Positions 12,162-25,800 of a DNA stretch of 64,000 nucleotides are shown here, one piece after another. Position 1 is the first letter of the stretch. Each line of letters begins with the position of its first letter. Source of the DNA: Anaeramoeba flamelloides. Lineage: Eukaryota > Metamonada > Anaeramoebidae. The stretch is taken from the NCBI GenBank assembly GCA_027625915.1, contig JANTQA010000023.1, positions 20,212,001 to 20,276,000 of the forward strand. The letters run 5' to 3'. Under the pieces are notes generated by a model. It searched no databases. It was not told the DNA's origin and worked only from the letters and a program-made list of their open reading frames with translations. The position numbers and the translations under genes are program-made.

Positions 12162-14228
12162 ATGAAAATCCTCTCAAAAATCAAAAAAATCAATCCCAGA
12201 TTATTTCATCACTTTCTTCGCGATTATTTTTTTGTCACACTTTTTTCGATTGTTGTTTTGGTTGTGTGGCCTCTTACTCTTGTTGAGTTTCCAGAAAAAT
12301 ATGACAAAGAAGACTTACTGCTACCCAAAGGATATGACTCTGACAAATATGTCATGGACAATACAACTGATCGTTTATTGACCTTTGTTCAATTGAGTGA
12401 TTTGCATTTGGGTTGCTCTAACTCGGAAAAGGTAAATCTGGAAGAATACCTCTCACAAGAACAAGCGTATATAAAACCAAAGTTCCATGTTATAACAGGT
12501 GACATCACACAAGCGAGAACTAGGATTCAGCACGAGAGTGATTGGATACTGTATAATGAAATATTGGAAAAATATAATGTGAGCATGGATTTGTGGTTTG
12601 ACGCACAAGGTAACCATGATTTATATGGTGTACTAAATCAAGAAGACAAATATAACTATTATTTTCAATATACAATTAATAGGGACAAGTTGAGAGATCG
12701 GCCATTTGCGTACAAGTTCTCTTATAATGCAACATTTGGAACCTATGATTTTCATGTTTTAAATTTCGTCCATGTCCCAAATCCTGATTCTCCATATGGC
12801 ACATTGGGTGCTGACAGTGTTGATCTGCTTGATCAATTTGAAAAAAATGTAGACTCATGGCATGCCAACCACACCTTCATTTTATCACATTTCCCCATAA
12901 GAACGAATTTATATACCCACAAAACCAGCCATTCCAAGAAAAGCATGAGAGACATTCTACGAGAAGAAAGGATATTTGCTTATTTAAGTGGGCACACACA
13001 TCATTATGGAAATTATCTCCAAAAATTAGATTCAAAAACCAATATAATACAAGCAAGTGCCCGAGCTATCAAGTGGAGAGAATACAGAATTGTTGCAATC
13101 GACAACGATATTGTAAACTTTATTGAGACCGATCTAGATGAATGGCCAAAGTTTCTCCCCACAAACCCAAAAAATGCTCTTTTTATCTCCAAACACGAAC
13201 CATTGGAGAGGATAAGTCAGAGCACACACATCAGAGTATTGATTTACGATCACCCTTCGAAGAGCAGGGTCGTTTCTGTGCAAGTGAAAATTGATGGAAA
13301 AGAAATTGGTTATATGAGAAGAAGAATTCGTGAGCCTACTTATCCACTTTGGGTGATGCCCTGGAACCCACACGATTATGAAGGAGAAGATTTACATGAT
13401 ATCAAATTTAAACTAATATTTGAGGATGAAGTAAAACCAAAAACAAAACAATACAAATTCTCAGTGGTAGGACAGCAACAATATCTAAATCTTGATCCAA
13501 AATGGGATTTTAAATATAGAACTGATTGGGACAGATCACGAAGATCAATATTTTGGATTGGATTTGTGATCCTTTTTTCTCGATTGTTCTTGTTTTCCAA
13601 AATTTTGATCTCTTTTTGTTTCTCCAAAACTTTTGTTTCAAATTTCCAAAATGATTTATTCCAGGTTTTAAATGGTGATCAATATAAATTGTTTAGGGCA
13701 ATCATTTTACACTTCAAAGTCACATTGTGGAGACACGTACAACTTTCAAATCGATATTGGTGTTGCCTTTGCGTTCTAGCTGTCTTGTCAATTGCCTTGC
13801 CATCAATTATCTTTAGAGTTGCAAACAAGAGAGCATGGTTGGTGGTTTGGGTTTTTGGGGGCTGTGTTGAGGGCAGCTGTTACCAATATGGAAAGACCTA
13901 TGTTTTTGGTATCCTCTTTACTTATTTCGTTTTTCTGCCGGCCTTAGAATTAATTATAGACCTTGAGATAGCCAATAAAGAACAATCACCGAATTTCATG
14001 ACCGAGAGATATATTATCTTTAGATCATTGGCACATTTCATTGTTTTTATAATTGTAAGTGTCTATATATTCCACCAGTACATTCGAAATTTGGGCCCAA
14101 TTGGGGGCGTAATATCTCTTGGTCATATATATATTGCGTTTTTCCTTTTTATATTATCTTCTTATTTATTCATTAAATGGATTAAAAAAATTAAAAAAAA
14201 ACCTACACAAACTGAAATTTCTCTTTAA
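12162..14228 (+). CDS. TMEM62: TMEM62-like membrane metallophosphoesterase
   Basis: A single-exon 688-residue protein, close to the usual TMEM62 length (about 640). An N-terminal hydrophobic segment (about 22-42) is followed by a calcineurin-like phosphoesterase domain with its metal-binding motifs in order: SDLHLG (Asp80, His82), GD (Asp114), GNHD (Asn151, His152), SHFP (His243) and GHTHHYGN (His278, His280). A beta-rich segment (about 345-470) and about five C-terminal membrane spans follow, matching TMEM62 architecture. All expected metal ligands are present, so activity is plausible; the natural substrate of the family is not established. The ATG follows the first stretch of non-biased sequence after an A/T-rich leader, and AATAAA occurs about 30 bp after the stop. 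Its base composition is less A/T-rich than its flanks, as expected for constrained coding DNA. Confidence 0.92.
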   Translation: MKILSKIKKINPRLFHHFLRDYFFVTLFSIVVLVVWPLTLVEFPEKYDKEDLLLPKGYDSDKYVMDNTTDRLLTFVQLSDLHLGCSNSEKVNLEEYLSQEQAYIKPKFHVITGDITQARTRIQHESDWILYNEILEKYNVSMDLWFDAQGNHDLYGVLNQEDKYNYYFQYTINRDKLRDRPFAYKFSYNATFGTYDFHVLNFVHVPNPDSPYGTLGADSVDLLDQFEKNVDSWHANHTFILSHFPIRTNLYTHKTSHSKKSMRDILREERIFAYLSGHTHHYGNYLQKLDSKTNIIQASARAIKWREYRIVAIDNDIVNFIETDLDEWPKFLPTNPKNALFISKHEPLERISQSTHIRVLIYDHPSKSRVVSVQVKIDGKEIGYMRRRIREPTYPLWVMPWNPHDYEGEDLHDIKFKLIFEDEVKPKTKQYKFSVVGQQQYLNLDPKWDFKYRTDWDRSRRSIFWIGFVILFSRLFLFSKILISFCFSKTFVSNFQNDLFQVLNGDQYKLFRAIILHFKVTLWRHVQLSNRYWCCLCVLAVLSIALPSIIFRVANKRAWLVVWVFGGCVEGSCYQYGKTYVFGILFTYFVFLPALELIIDLEIANKEQSPNFMTERYIIFRSLAHFIVFIIVSVYIFHQYIRNLGPIGGVISLGHIYIAFFLFILSSYLFIKWIKKIKKKPTQTEISL

Positions 14229-16827
14229 ACAATTTCCCTTCTCATTATTTTAATTAAGGAATAAAATTTTAAATATTTCAATATTTATTTGTTTTTTGTT
14301 TTATGATATTGTAACTTAATTACAATTTTACATTATCTATTTTTCTGTTGAAATTAAACATTATTTTTCAAAATTTTCAAAATTTTGGTAGATCACTTTT
14401 TCCACTAAAATATTAGATTGAAATATTTTTATATTTCAACAAAAAGTTCATGTTACACCAAATTAAGTAATAATATCATTCAAGTCCAAAAAAACTTTTT
14501 TTTGGTCTTTCCAAAAAAATAAAATTGCAAAAAACAATTTCTTTGAATAAATGGAAAATTGTAATATATTTTTTTTTTTTACTTCAAAATTTTGCTAATT
14601 TATTTATTTATTTTGATTGATAATTTTTTATTTTTTGTCTTAGGATGTTTAGAAATTATCAACAATTGTTAATATTTCAATTGCTTTATAGTTCTAATTT
14701 TTTTTATTTCTTAAACAACTAATCTATATTATATTTTTTTTACCTAAATTTAATTGAGATTGAGAAATTTTTTTGCCAATTACTTTAGATTTGAAATCCT
14801 TGTTTATTTTCAATATTAAATATATTTCTTGATTGGAATCCTTATTTAGAAATTGGCCAAAAAAAAAAAATAGAGACTCGTCCCTTAAAGAATTTATTTA
14901 TTATTTTTTTTTTTTCTTTTTATATTCTGATAAAAGATTGTCCATACCTTAATCAAAATGAATGTGTAACATGATAATGGTACCCTTAAACAAATAATTT
15001 GGAACTTGCGCCCTTAAAATCCTAATTTGTTAAAAAATAGAGATAAAATTTCTTCATAATTTAACAACAAAAATCTGAATTTATATTTTTTTGCAATTTA
15101 AGCTAAAATCAAATTTAAACATAATTATATAATTTTGTCTAAAAATTCAACAAGGGAAATTAATAAATTTTCCAAAAATACCACCTTTATTTGATTTTGA
15201 AAAGATCTTTTGGTATTTTATATACTCATAATTAACAAATAATTCTGCAAAATTTTTTGGCATTTGAAATTTAAATTTGAAATAATTAATGAGATACTAA
15301 CATTGTGTTTAGTTAACAAAAAAGTTAATAAGTACTGTAAAAAATTTAAATTGGTGTGATATTTAATTTAAGGGAATAGTCAACTAAAGAAAATTTTTAA
15401 GTAAATTTAAAAGCAAATCCAAAAAAAAAATTAATGTATCTTAAAATTGAAAAATGAAGTAAAAAAATCTGAATACTACAATATCTAATATACTTTTAAT
15501 CCCCTTTTACAGAAATTAATTATAGTTTTTAAAAAGTTTGATCGGATTTTTCAATTTTTGAAAAAGTTCAAAATCCAACAAATTTAGGAATTATTTTAAA
15601 AAAATATTTTCTTTGAAAGAAGAAATAAATCTTATTTTCTGTAAAGTAATTTTAATGAAATAAACTGTAAAAATGAAAACCTGTAAGTTCTCTAAAATAT
15701 ACCAGTATAAAAAATATACTTAATTTCAAAAGGAATTACAATTATTATAATAAAATTTAATAAAAATCTAATTTTTTGATTTAAGCAACAGTTCAATTTT
15801 TACTTTTTATTGAACAAAAAAATCTGAGAAAAATAATCAAACCAAACAAAGAAATTAATAAATCTCCCAAAATACTTTTTTAAAACCTGGAAAATTCAAC
15901 TTATAACATAAAGAAATAATTTTTAATTTGATAATTTTTAATTTGATAATTTTTAATCAATAATTAATAACCCAATCTTAATATTTTGAGTGATCTATTA
16001 ACAATTCAAATATTACATGTTTCAATAGAATTCAAACATTTATTACTCTCTTTTTTAATGTTTTTCAAACTAGTTAAACTAATTCTAATTTATAATACTA
16101 ATAAAAAAAAAAAAAAAAAAAATAGATATTATCAAATAAACTGGTTTAAATATTAATAGCTCCCTTGTTTATATTCTTAATATTTGAAAAAGAATATTGT
16201 TTAATCTTATAAATTTCAAGAAATTTAATTTATATATTCTGAATAAAACAGATAAACCATTTTTTAGATCTTAAATGAATAAATATTGGATTTATTTTAA
16301 TTGTATTTTTATATTAAGATAAAAAAAATCAAGATTATTTGTTCATGCAGTTTCTCAGAAATTACTAAAAGTGAGTCTCTTCAAAATAAAACTCAATTAT
16401 AAATTTTTATGTTTCAAATTTGATCCAAAAATCCAAAAAAAAAATGAATAAAGAAATTTTTAACTGGTTAATAATTGGGAAAAATGGATTTCTTTTAAAA
16501 ATGATCTACATAATTTCTCAAAAGTTGATAAATGAAGTTTACACATCCGGTTTAATTGTATCTTTGTGTAAATAAATACTCTATTACCTTTGGGAATAAA
16601 AATAAAATAAGAGTTATATGTCCCTTATGAGATTTGTTTTTAAATATCTACTATTCCAAAAACAACCAAAATTTCTTTAATTCTCTATTTTATCATAACA
16701 TTGAAAAGAAAAACTACCAAGATAGGAAGCCTGTCACGAGGAGAAAACAGTTAGGGGTTTTTAGATAATTTGGGAAAAAACATCTTTTCATTTTTTGTTT
16801 CTTTTATTTTCTGAAATTCTTATTGTT
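14229..16827. other. A+T-rich spacer, no gene seen
   Basis: This lies between the TMEM62-like gene and the first Sec7-PH gene, both on the plus strand. It carries homopolymer runs and a short local repeat near 15918-15960 (TTTTTAATTTGATAA-type units). No open frame, RNA gene or inverted-repeat element is supported. Confidence 0.6.
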
Positions 16828-19800
16828 ATGACCCAAAACCAAGGTAATTTTACAAAGCCTTTTCTCAAACTTTGCCCAAAAAATTCTATCAAATAACCAA
16901 AACACTGAAATCAAAATTAAAAACAATTTAATGCCTTTCTTTTATTTTTCAAAATTAATAAAAACAAAAACAAAAACACAAAGGTATTACTTCCTTGGGA
17001 AATAATCAAACGAACTATAGTGGCTATGAACAAAACAGTGAAAACGGTTTCCAAAATAGAGACGTTTTATTAACACTACTTTTACAACTCCAAGAAGAAG
17101 CAAAAACAAAGAAATTCACTAGCCTTCAAGAGATCTCTTCTCAGTTTTTGGATCAGAAAGTTGACGATTGCTCGACAAAACTCTCAAGATCCCAACCAAA
17201 TGAAAAAACACAAGAAGAAAAAAAAGAAGAAAAACAAAAAGAAAAAGAAAAAAAAGACAAAGAGGATGAAGGAAAAGTTCAAGGTGAAGAAACCAACAAA
17301 AAACAAAAGTTAATGATAAATAAACAAACGGACATTGAAGAAATTGCAAAAGCTTTCAACCAAACACCATACAAGACTATTCAGGACTGCGCCCGATCAG
17401 GGGTTGTTAAGAATAATCCTCTTGAAATTGCAAAATTTATCAAGAATACATTTTCGTTTAAAAAAAGATCAATTGGCGAATATTTTTCTGTTAGGTAAGA
17501 AAACAAAACCTTTTTTTGTTTTTTTTTTAAAAACACAAATATTTTAAAAAAAATTTCGACTTTGCAACACAATCCCAATGAATCTCATTGTATTTTGAAG
17601 AACTTTTAAAGAACTGGATTTTATATATGCTAGGATCAAAAATGGTACACTTAAACAAGGAAATTTCGTAATGTCTTTATTCATCGGTTTTCAGAAAAAC
17701 TTTTTACTAAAAAAAAAAAAAATTGGGAATTTGTTGGTTGGTTGATTGATTGATTGACTGGTTGATTTATTGAAGAACACAAAGCACACAATGTAATTTA
17801 AAAGAAAGTAAAAAGGAGAAAATATACTGGAGAATAGAGAATAAAAATATTCATAAATATGAATACAGCCATTTCTGTAAAGTGAAAACTTGTTTAGAAT
17901 ACCAAAATGTTTTTGAGAAAACTTGGTTTTGTTATTTAATTCAAAGAACGATAACTGAATTTGATTTTCTAAACACCCCAATTTTATATAAAAGCAGTTC
18001 TCGCAATTTAAACTTAAAAAAGTGTGAGCAAAATAATTTTCAACGTAATCCCGTAAAAGGCGAATTGCAAAAGATAAGGAACAAACTTTTCATTCAACTT
18101 TCCAGAAAAAAAAAAATTTCTCATCAATATTGCACAAATCATTAAAGTCACCACATCTAAAAGGTGAAATCAAAAAATAAACAAGATTTAATATATTAAA
18201 GTTTAAATGTTGCTTTGAGATTTGAAATATTTTTTTTTTGCAAAGGCGAATAAAAATTTTGTTCAAGTTATTTTTTCAGTTAATAGTATACCAATTGACG
18301 TTTAATTGGTGTTTCACAGTTACTATTGAAAACTTTTTTGCTAGCACTTTTTTAACGTGTCTGTATTTTGAACTTCCTATTCATGAAGCCAATAAAAACG
18401 AAAATAATTACAATTATTCTTCTTAATTATCTTCATTAGAGGTTTTGATGATAATATGCTTAATCCACAATAAAGTTACAAAAATCGCAATAATATCTAT
18501 CAAATCGCGATATATTCAATATTATCGCGATAATATAACAAATCGCGATATTCTATAAAATCGCGATAAGTATTATAAAATCGTGAAAAATGCCAAAATA
18601 TCGCGATTAAAAAGTTATCGCGATATAATAGTTGATGGGTTTTTGGGCTAATTGAGAAATATTTTTACAAAAAAATTTTTTTAGATCAAAAAATAGATTA
18701 TGTGATTAAAAGTTAATCTTTGAAAAAACAAAAAAAAAAAAATACTTGATCCAATCAAGTATAAGATCAAAGAGTTTTATTGTGTTTTCATTTTGTTTGG
18801 TTTTCAAACCTATCGATCCTTTTAGATTAACAACAATAATAACTAAAGAGAAATAAATAGTTTCTCAGTTAATCATGGTGATGGAAATTGCCTTGAATAA
18901 AAAGAGCTTCTAAAACAACCAACCATTTATCTGTTCTTTAAAGAATGTGTTCTTTGGGTGAAAACATTTTCAATATTCTAGGAAAGCTGAAAGGAGTTGG
19001 ATAACTCTTCAAAAGATTTCACAACAGCCTTGCCAGATGATCACCAATTATTAAGATTTTTTGTACAATTGTTTTGTTCTTGTTATTCTTTTTCTTCTTT
19101 GAGCATCTTTGTATTGGGCAGAACACACAACTAGAGCTTAGAGGTTTTTGTTTGATCGATCACCAATAAGAAGGAAAATTACTCTTTATTGTTTTTGGCT
19201 ATTTAAAATTGTAAAAGTAACAACTCCATTGTAAGAAAACACATCTATTTTATATTCAAGTGTATTGTTGAAATGGGTAATTATTAGTTTGATCATAAAA
19301 TTTGTTTAAGATTTTATCTTTTGTTAATAAAAATAATGAAAAGAATAAATATTTTTTTTCCACAACAAACAAACTCATTCCCTTTATAAAAATTTTCTGT
19401 CTTTCAAAACTTTCAAACACTTGAAGACAATTCACAACCCTTACAGACACTTTCAAAATTTTTTAAAGAGGAAAAGTGTTGTAAAAGTCTCAAGGCTTTG
19501 TAAAAGTCAAGAGATTTTTTTAAGGTAATTACAAAAAAATAATTTTTCATTTTTTCGCGATAATGTGAATTATCGCGATTTTATGATTTTTCACGATAAA
19601 GTTCGGATTAATCACAATTTTTTAATACTATCGCGATTTTATTGTTAATATCATGATATTATATGTTATCATCAAAGTCTCTATTATAAAATTTTTTAAA
19701 AAATATGTAACTGACATATATCAAGCCAAATAACAACAAGAATATAATTGTCTTTATTTGGAACTATATTATTATCAAATAATAATCACTCCTAACTGTT

Positions 19801-22800
19801 TCTTACAAACTCTAGAATTAATTCAAATTGTTTTATTTGGTGGATGTTAAGTACAAATAGAAAAAAATTGATAAAGGGTAATGAAACGTGTTAATTGTTT
19901 GGTTTGGGAGAGGTTATGTCAGAAATAAATAAATAAAAATAAATAAAAAGTTTCAAATGAAGAAATTGAAGTATAATGGTAATTGTTTGGTTTGGCGGGG
20001 GTTCGGTATAAATAGAAGAACAATAATTACTAATTATATCAAAATATTTTTTTTTTAAAGTAAGAGCAGAAGCAAGCCAAAATCAAAACACTGGAAATAT
20101 TATTGTTATTTTTCTCTCGAGAAAAAATATTTAAAAAAATATAAAAAATGATGCTATATTTTTCAGATCCACAACACTTGATATATTTGTTATTTAATAT
20201 AATTAAAACAATCCAAACCTTTTCAATTTGACTTTTGAAAAAATCTTAAAAATTTTTACAAAAAAAAATGTAAAATAATATAATTTTCAGGTATTTATCT
20301 TAATCTTCACTTCCCAATATCTTTCTAAAAGGGAGCTGGGGTGGGGAGTGTATCTAATTACTATCCACGGTACAATTGTTTCAAGGTGGATTTTTTTTGG
20401 TTTTTATTACACTATTATTCTAGATAACTTTATAATAATAAAATATCCAAAGGTTTAATTCATATAAAAAATTAAGTTTTAAATTCATGAAAAGAATTTT
20501 AATCAATTAATTTTTAATAGTGTAAAAGATTTTTCTTCCAAATTTTTTTTTTTCTTCAAACAATATAATTTTAAGCTTATTAATATACTAATTTATCGTA
20601 ATTTATTTTAAATTTCATTCTTTTTTTTCAACTATTAACACAGATAGAAAAAATGTTAAACAATAAATATCTTTATTTTGTGTAATTTCTTCATTTATTC
20701 CTTTTGAACCCAAATGATCCCTTTTTTTAATATTTCTAATACATATTATTGAGATTAGTTACAGACATTTAATTTCTACAAAAACAATTATTTAGAGCAT
20801 TTAAATTTTTTTAGATGATATAAAAATAATTTCAATTTCTTAAAAATGTGAAATAGATTCATTTTTAATAATTAATTAAATTTGAAAAAAATTTCAAGAT
20901 TTGCAAAAATATTTTTTTTTTTTTTTGTGAGATAAATATTAATTTTAATCTAATTTTTTTTTTCTTTTCTTTTTCATGTTACCTTTTAATAGCAATGAAT
21001 TTACCAAACAAGTATTAATTGAATATACACATTTTTTTAATTTTAAAAATTTACGGCTTGATGAAGCACTGAGAATATATTACAACGCATTTGAATTGCC
21101 ACATGACGCTAATAAAATTAGTTTAATTGTTGAAATATTATCAAATGAATATTATAAACAAAATCCATATCATTTTCAATCATCAAGTAAAAATTATTTT
21201 TATTCTTTAATTAACAAAAAAAAATTTTATATTGAAAAATTATTCAAGAAAAAAATTCAGATAAAAATCTATTCTTAACCATACTATTAATAATTAAAAA
21301 AAACGATAATAATAAAAACATTTAATAATCTTTCTTTATTTTTAAAAGAAAATTCTAGTATAACAAAATTACATATATATCCCTTATATACCCAAATCGA
21401 CCCTCTTCAGTTTTTCAAATATTTGACATATTTTAATTTTATTCTGAGATTATGACAATATTTGATATACCCACGAGAGGTGGAGATATATATATATATA
21501 TATCACAGGTATGACGATTTTTTTGATTTCATTAAAAGTGTTTTGCACACGTGAGCGACACGTAAAATTCGTTTGTCTAATAGATATATATAATCAAAAC
21601 ACAAAAAAATTAGGTGAGCTGATCTAATTTGGAATTAGTAAAAAAGTTAAATTTTGAACACTTTTCTTCCCGAACTAGTAATTTTTTAAAAAAAAATTAA
21701 TTCTTTTTCTCAGTGTTGAAAGAGTTTACAATTTTTAAAAGTTTTAAATGGAAAACCTACTTTGTATTGTTTTGGTGTTTTCAAAATAGAAAATCAAATT
21801 ATTTTCATACTTTTAAATACAAAACCTCCGACTTAAATGCAAAATCATCAATTCCCATTTTTTGAAATACTTTTAAGGCAATTACACACTATTTATGTTA
21901 AATCGTTGTTTTTTTTCGTTGTTTTTAAGTTTTTTCGTTTGCATTTTTTCACATCTGAGAAAGGAAAAGTATTATTTCAAAAGAATTCAAGGACTTTTTT
22001 AAAAAAATAAAAAAATAAAACAACGAATGAAACGAAAAAACATGTAAAAAATTCGAAAAAACTCGATTTTTAAAAGTCTTTCATGATTTTAAAACGGAAA
22101 AATTTACTAACTGTGATATATATATATATATCTTTCTTAATAATTTTTGCCTATTAAACAGTAAATCCAGGATTTCAAATATGTTAGTATTTTCATTTTT
22201 TTTTCTAGTAATTCAAACGAATTGAAATAAATTAATTATTGGTTGCCAAATACTAAAAAAAAAAAATAGGATTATCGAGTTTAATAACTGGGGGTGTCAA
22301 CAACAAGATATCGCTGTTCGAATTTCCTATAAACTGTTAGCTATTTCCAAACACTAACAAAATTTAATTCATTTAATACATTTAACCATCTTATGGCTGT
22401 GGAAGGAGTTGAAAACAATAAATATTATGAGAGGAAGTAAATCATATTTCAAAAATTGTGAATTACCTGAAATAATAAATTGAAAAAAAAAAATTCTTCA
22501 ATATTCAATAACAACTAATTATTAAATCTTATTAAGAATTCACTTTTAAATTATTATTAGATATAAAAAATTTCGATCTTTTAAAAATTTAAAAAAATAA
22601 AATCAAAACCAAAAAAAATAGTTAATCTCAATTTTTGAAATGAGCCTTACAGATTTTTTATTATTGAACTTTCACTGAATAAAGAAGGTTAACAAGAAGA
22701 TTTGTGGACTAATAATTATCCTTATTTTAAAATACATTACATAATCCCAATTTTTTAATGTTTACTTTTTATTTTGGACAATCTTTTTTTTTTTTTCATT

Positions 22801-25800
22801 GATCTTTCGCAAAAAGAAAAAAGGATCAAAAAAAAGATGATTTTTAAAAAAGAAAAAGAATCAAAAAAATTTGTGGTATAAATAATCAATAAAAAAAAAA
22901 AAAAAATTTGAAAATGAAATCAAAAGATTAACTTAAAAAAAGAAAAAAAAATAAGGAAAAAAAACAAAAATTTGACTAAATTAGAAAAAATGATTCTGAT
23001 CTAAACAATTGAAAAACTTATTTTGATAATAATATAGGAATAAATCTGTCAAAATCACTTCCAATAACATTATAAAGGGAGTCAACATTTTTGAAAAATA
23101 GTTTATTTCAAATATTATACTGATCTAGTGAGTCTTTACATAGTAACGTGTGTGTTTTTGGGTGAGCAATGGGTTATAATTGTATAAACCTATGAAGCCA
23201 TATACTTAGTTTTTTTAAGAGTGAAAAAAACATCATTAACTTTTTCAGAACAAAAATAATAGGATTCAAGTAACTTAATGCCGTTAATTTTTTTCATTTT
23301 TTCACCTTAAAAAATATTTATTTTTTAAAACTAATTTTTTTTCTTTTTACAAGTAATCAAAAAAAATATTGTGTGATCTTTCAAATTTTTTTACAATTGG
23401 GTTACTATTTGAAAAAATCATTTAAATTTTTCCAATTTTATCATTTTAAAGTTGAATTTTCAACTGATCTAAAGCAATCAATGAAGTTGAAGATTTTTTT
23501 GTGGAAATTAAAAAGGGAAAATCCTACCAAAAAAATAATAATAATAATAATTTATGAAAGTTCCATTCAAACATTATAGGGTTTTTTTTTTTTTCTCAAA
23601 CAGGTGTTAACTTTTTTTTGATAAATGATTTATAGATTCAATTGCCATTGTCTTCTTTCCAATAAAATAAATGAACATGAAAAGAAAAAATGAAAAATAA
23701 TTTAAATAAAGCTAAAATATAATAAATTGCAGTTTAAGAGGTTGGAAATTGAAAAAAAAGATTTTGATTACTTATGTTGTCTCATAAAATCTTGTTATAT
23801 TTAACTCCAACTATAAAATAAAAGTTATAGAACAATAAAATGAAACAAAATTCTTTTTCAAAATATTCTAATAAATATTAGAGATTTCATCAGAAAAATT
23901 CAAAAAAACTTTTTTTTTTTGTTCCATAAATCCATTTTTAATGATTATTATTTTATGAATCAACGTATTTATAAATATTTTCTTTTGTTAACTTCATAAA
24001 AAAATTATTTTTGTTTAATTTAATGAAGCATTATTTAAATGAATGTATTACTTTAATGAAAATTATTTCAATGAGCCTATGACTAATTTCAAAATTAGAA
24101 ATGAGAAAAATTCCATTCATGTTTAAAAAAAAAAAATCAAGAAGAATTATAACCAAATAACGCTACAATTAAATTTTTAACAACTCTTTTATATTATTGT
24201 TTTCTAAATAATTATTTCTTATTCTGTAAATCTTGAAGTGACTAACAAATGGAGATAGGTATAGATATAAATATAATATATTTTAAAATAATATCTAAAT
24301 AATTGATTTTGTAAAAATGGCGTGTCCAGAAACTAATTTTTAAAAAAATAATAATCTCAAAAAAATGATAATTTTAAGAAAAATATTTTTAACCAAAATA
24401 TTCTAATATTTTTTTTTTTATTTTATTTTGAAGGGGGGGATTCAACAAAATTAACTCTTGTTTGCCGTTAGGTTTTTTTTTAATTTCAGAAATAAACAAA
24501 AAAATTATTTAATTTTCGGTTTATTTCAAAAATTAAAAAAAACCGTCGTTAGCTTTTCCAGAATTTAAAAAAATTGAGTAAAATCAAAGATTTTTCTCTA
24601 TTCTTTTGAATTTTGGAAAAGCTAGGCACTCTACGGCGCTCTACTGCACTTTCCGTTATGTTTTCCAAAAATTAAAAGAATTGAGAAAAATCTTTGATTT
24701 TTTCTTCATTCTTTTGAATTTTGGAAAACCGCCGTTGGGTTTTTTTGAGTTTTCTGTTTATTTGTTAAGTTTTCTAGGTTTTTTTGAGTTTTTAATAAAA
24801 TTCAGAAATAAAAATAAAGGATATTTTTGATGAAATTTTCCAGAATATAAAAGAATTGAGTAAAACCAATAGATTTTCGTTAGGTTTTTTTGAGTTCAAG
24901 AAAAGCGTCATTAGGTTTTTTTTACTTTTTGAAATTAAAGAAAATTTCAAAAAATTTTTGGTTTATTTCTAAAATTAAAAAAAACCTAGTCACTCTATGG
25001 CACTTGACGACACGACTGTTTGCTGATATTATTATTATACCTAAAAATTCTTAAAATAATCCTGTCCTTTGCATCCAGAACTATTTATTATTAAGTTTTC
25101 TCTAAATTGATTAAGATTCACATCTAGTAGTTTTAGACTTTCTACTTTCCAATGAATATTTTTGTTTTCATTTTTTGAAAGTATTACATTTTTTGATATG
25201 TGTTCAAAACCAAGAATTTCTAATTTCTTTTTGAGTAAATATTCTAATATTTATATAATTCTATTATCTATTTTTCATTAAGGATGCGAGTTTCAAATGA
25301 ATTCTGATCAGAAATTACAAATGCCTTCCTTTTAGATTGGTTAAAGTAAATACGGTATTTTATTAACAGATTAAAATAAATTATTTTTGCAAAAAATGTC
25401 GTTTTTTTGGTTTTTATTCTTTGTTCTACTCTATAAATTAATTTATCAAGTCCTGAGAAATACACTTATCAAGGCATTTATCCAATTGTATTTTTGTAAA
25501 AGTAGTTGATTTGTATTTTGCATTAATAACTCCAAAAATTTTAATAATTTCCCCATAAATCCAGACTACTCTTCATTACTGCTTTTTGGTTTGTGGGTTT
25601 TTGCAATCGAACAAAAATTAAAAATAAAAAAAAAACGACATTTTTTGCAAAAATAATTTATTTTAATCTGTTAATAAAATACCGTATCCACTTTAACACA
25701 GGTGAAAAAATAGGTTTTGTGGTGTATCTGAAGAATTCATTTAGAACCCCTCCCTTACAATACCCAAAAAAAAAAAAAAACATTTTTAAAAATTTATTTT

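Larger units (their letters stand above)
17495..20992 (+). other. 3.5-kb intron of Arf-GEF A
   Basis: The donor is AG|GTAAGA in phase 2 after 'IGEYFSV' and the acceptor is TTAATAG|C. The intron carries a (TTGR)n microsatellite near 17735-17765, a hAT-like element (18437-19683) and a short triplicated segment (19825-20030). A/T-rich open frames at 17882-18145 and 18238-18426 do not resemble proteins. The same phase-2 position is interrupted in the minus-strand paralogue by a 4.4-kb intron. Confidence 0.78.

Noticed and set aside
12676-13627. Alternative frames within the TMEM62-like gene
   Set aside because: The true frame carries all the phosphoesterase motifs and membrane segments without interruption.
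17691-18426. Open frames in the second intron of Arf-GEF A
   Set aside because: Low-complexity, hydrophobic or Lys/Asn-rich, and they would disrupt the Sec7 domain if included.
24434-25005. CRISPR-like array
   Set aside because: Repeat units are long palindromes of irregular spacing with related, not unique, spacers, in a eukaryotic intron.
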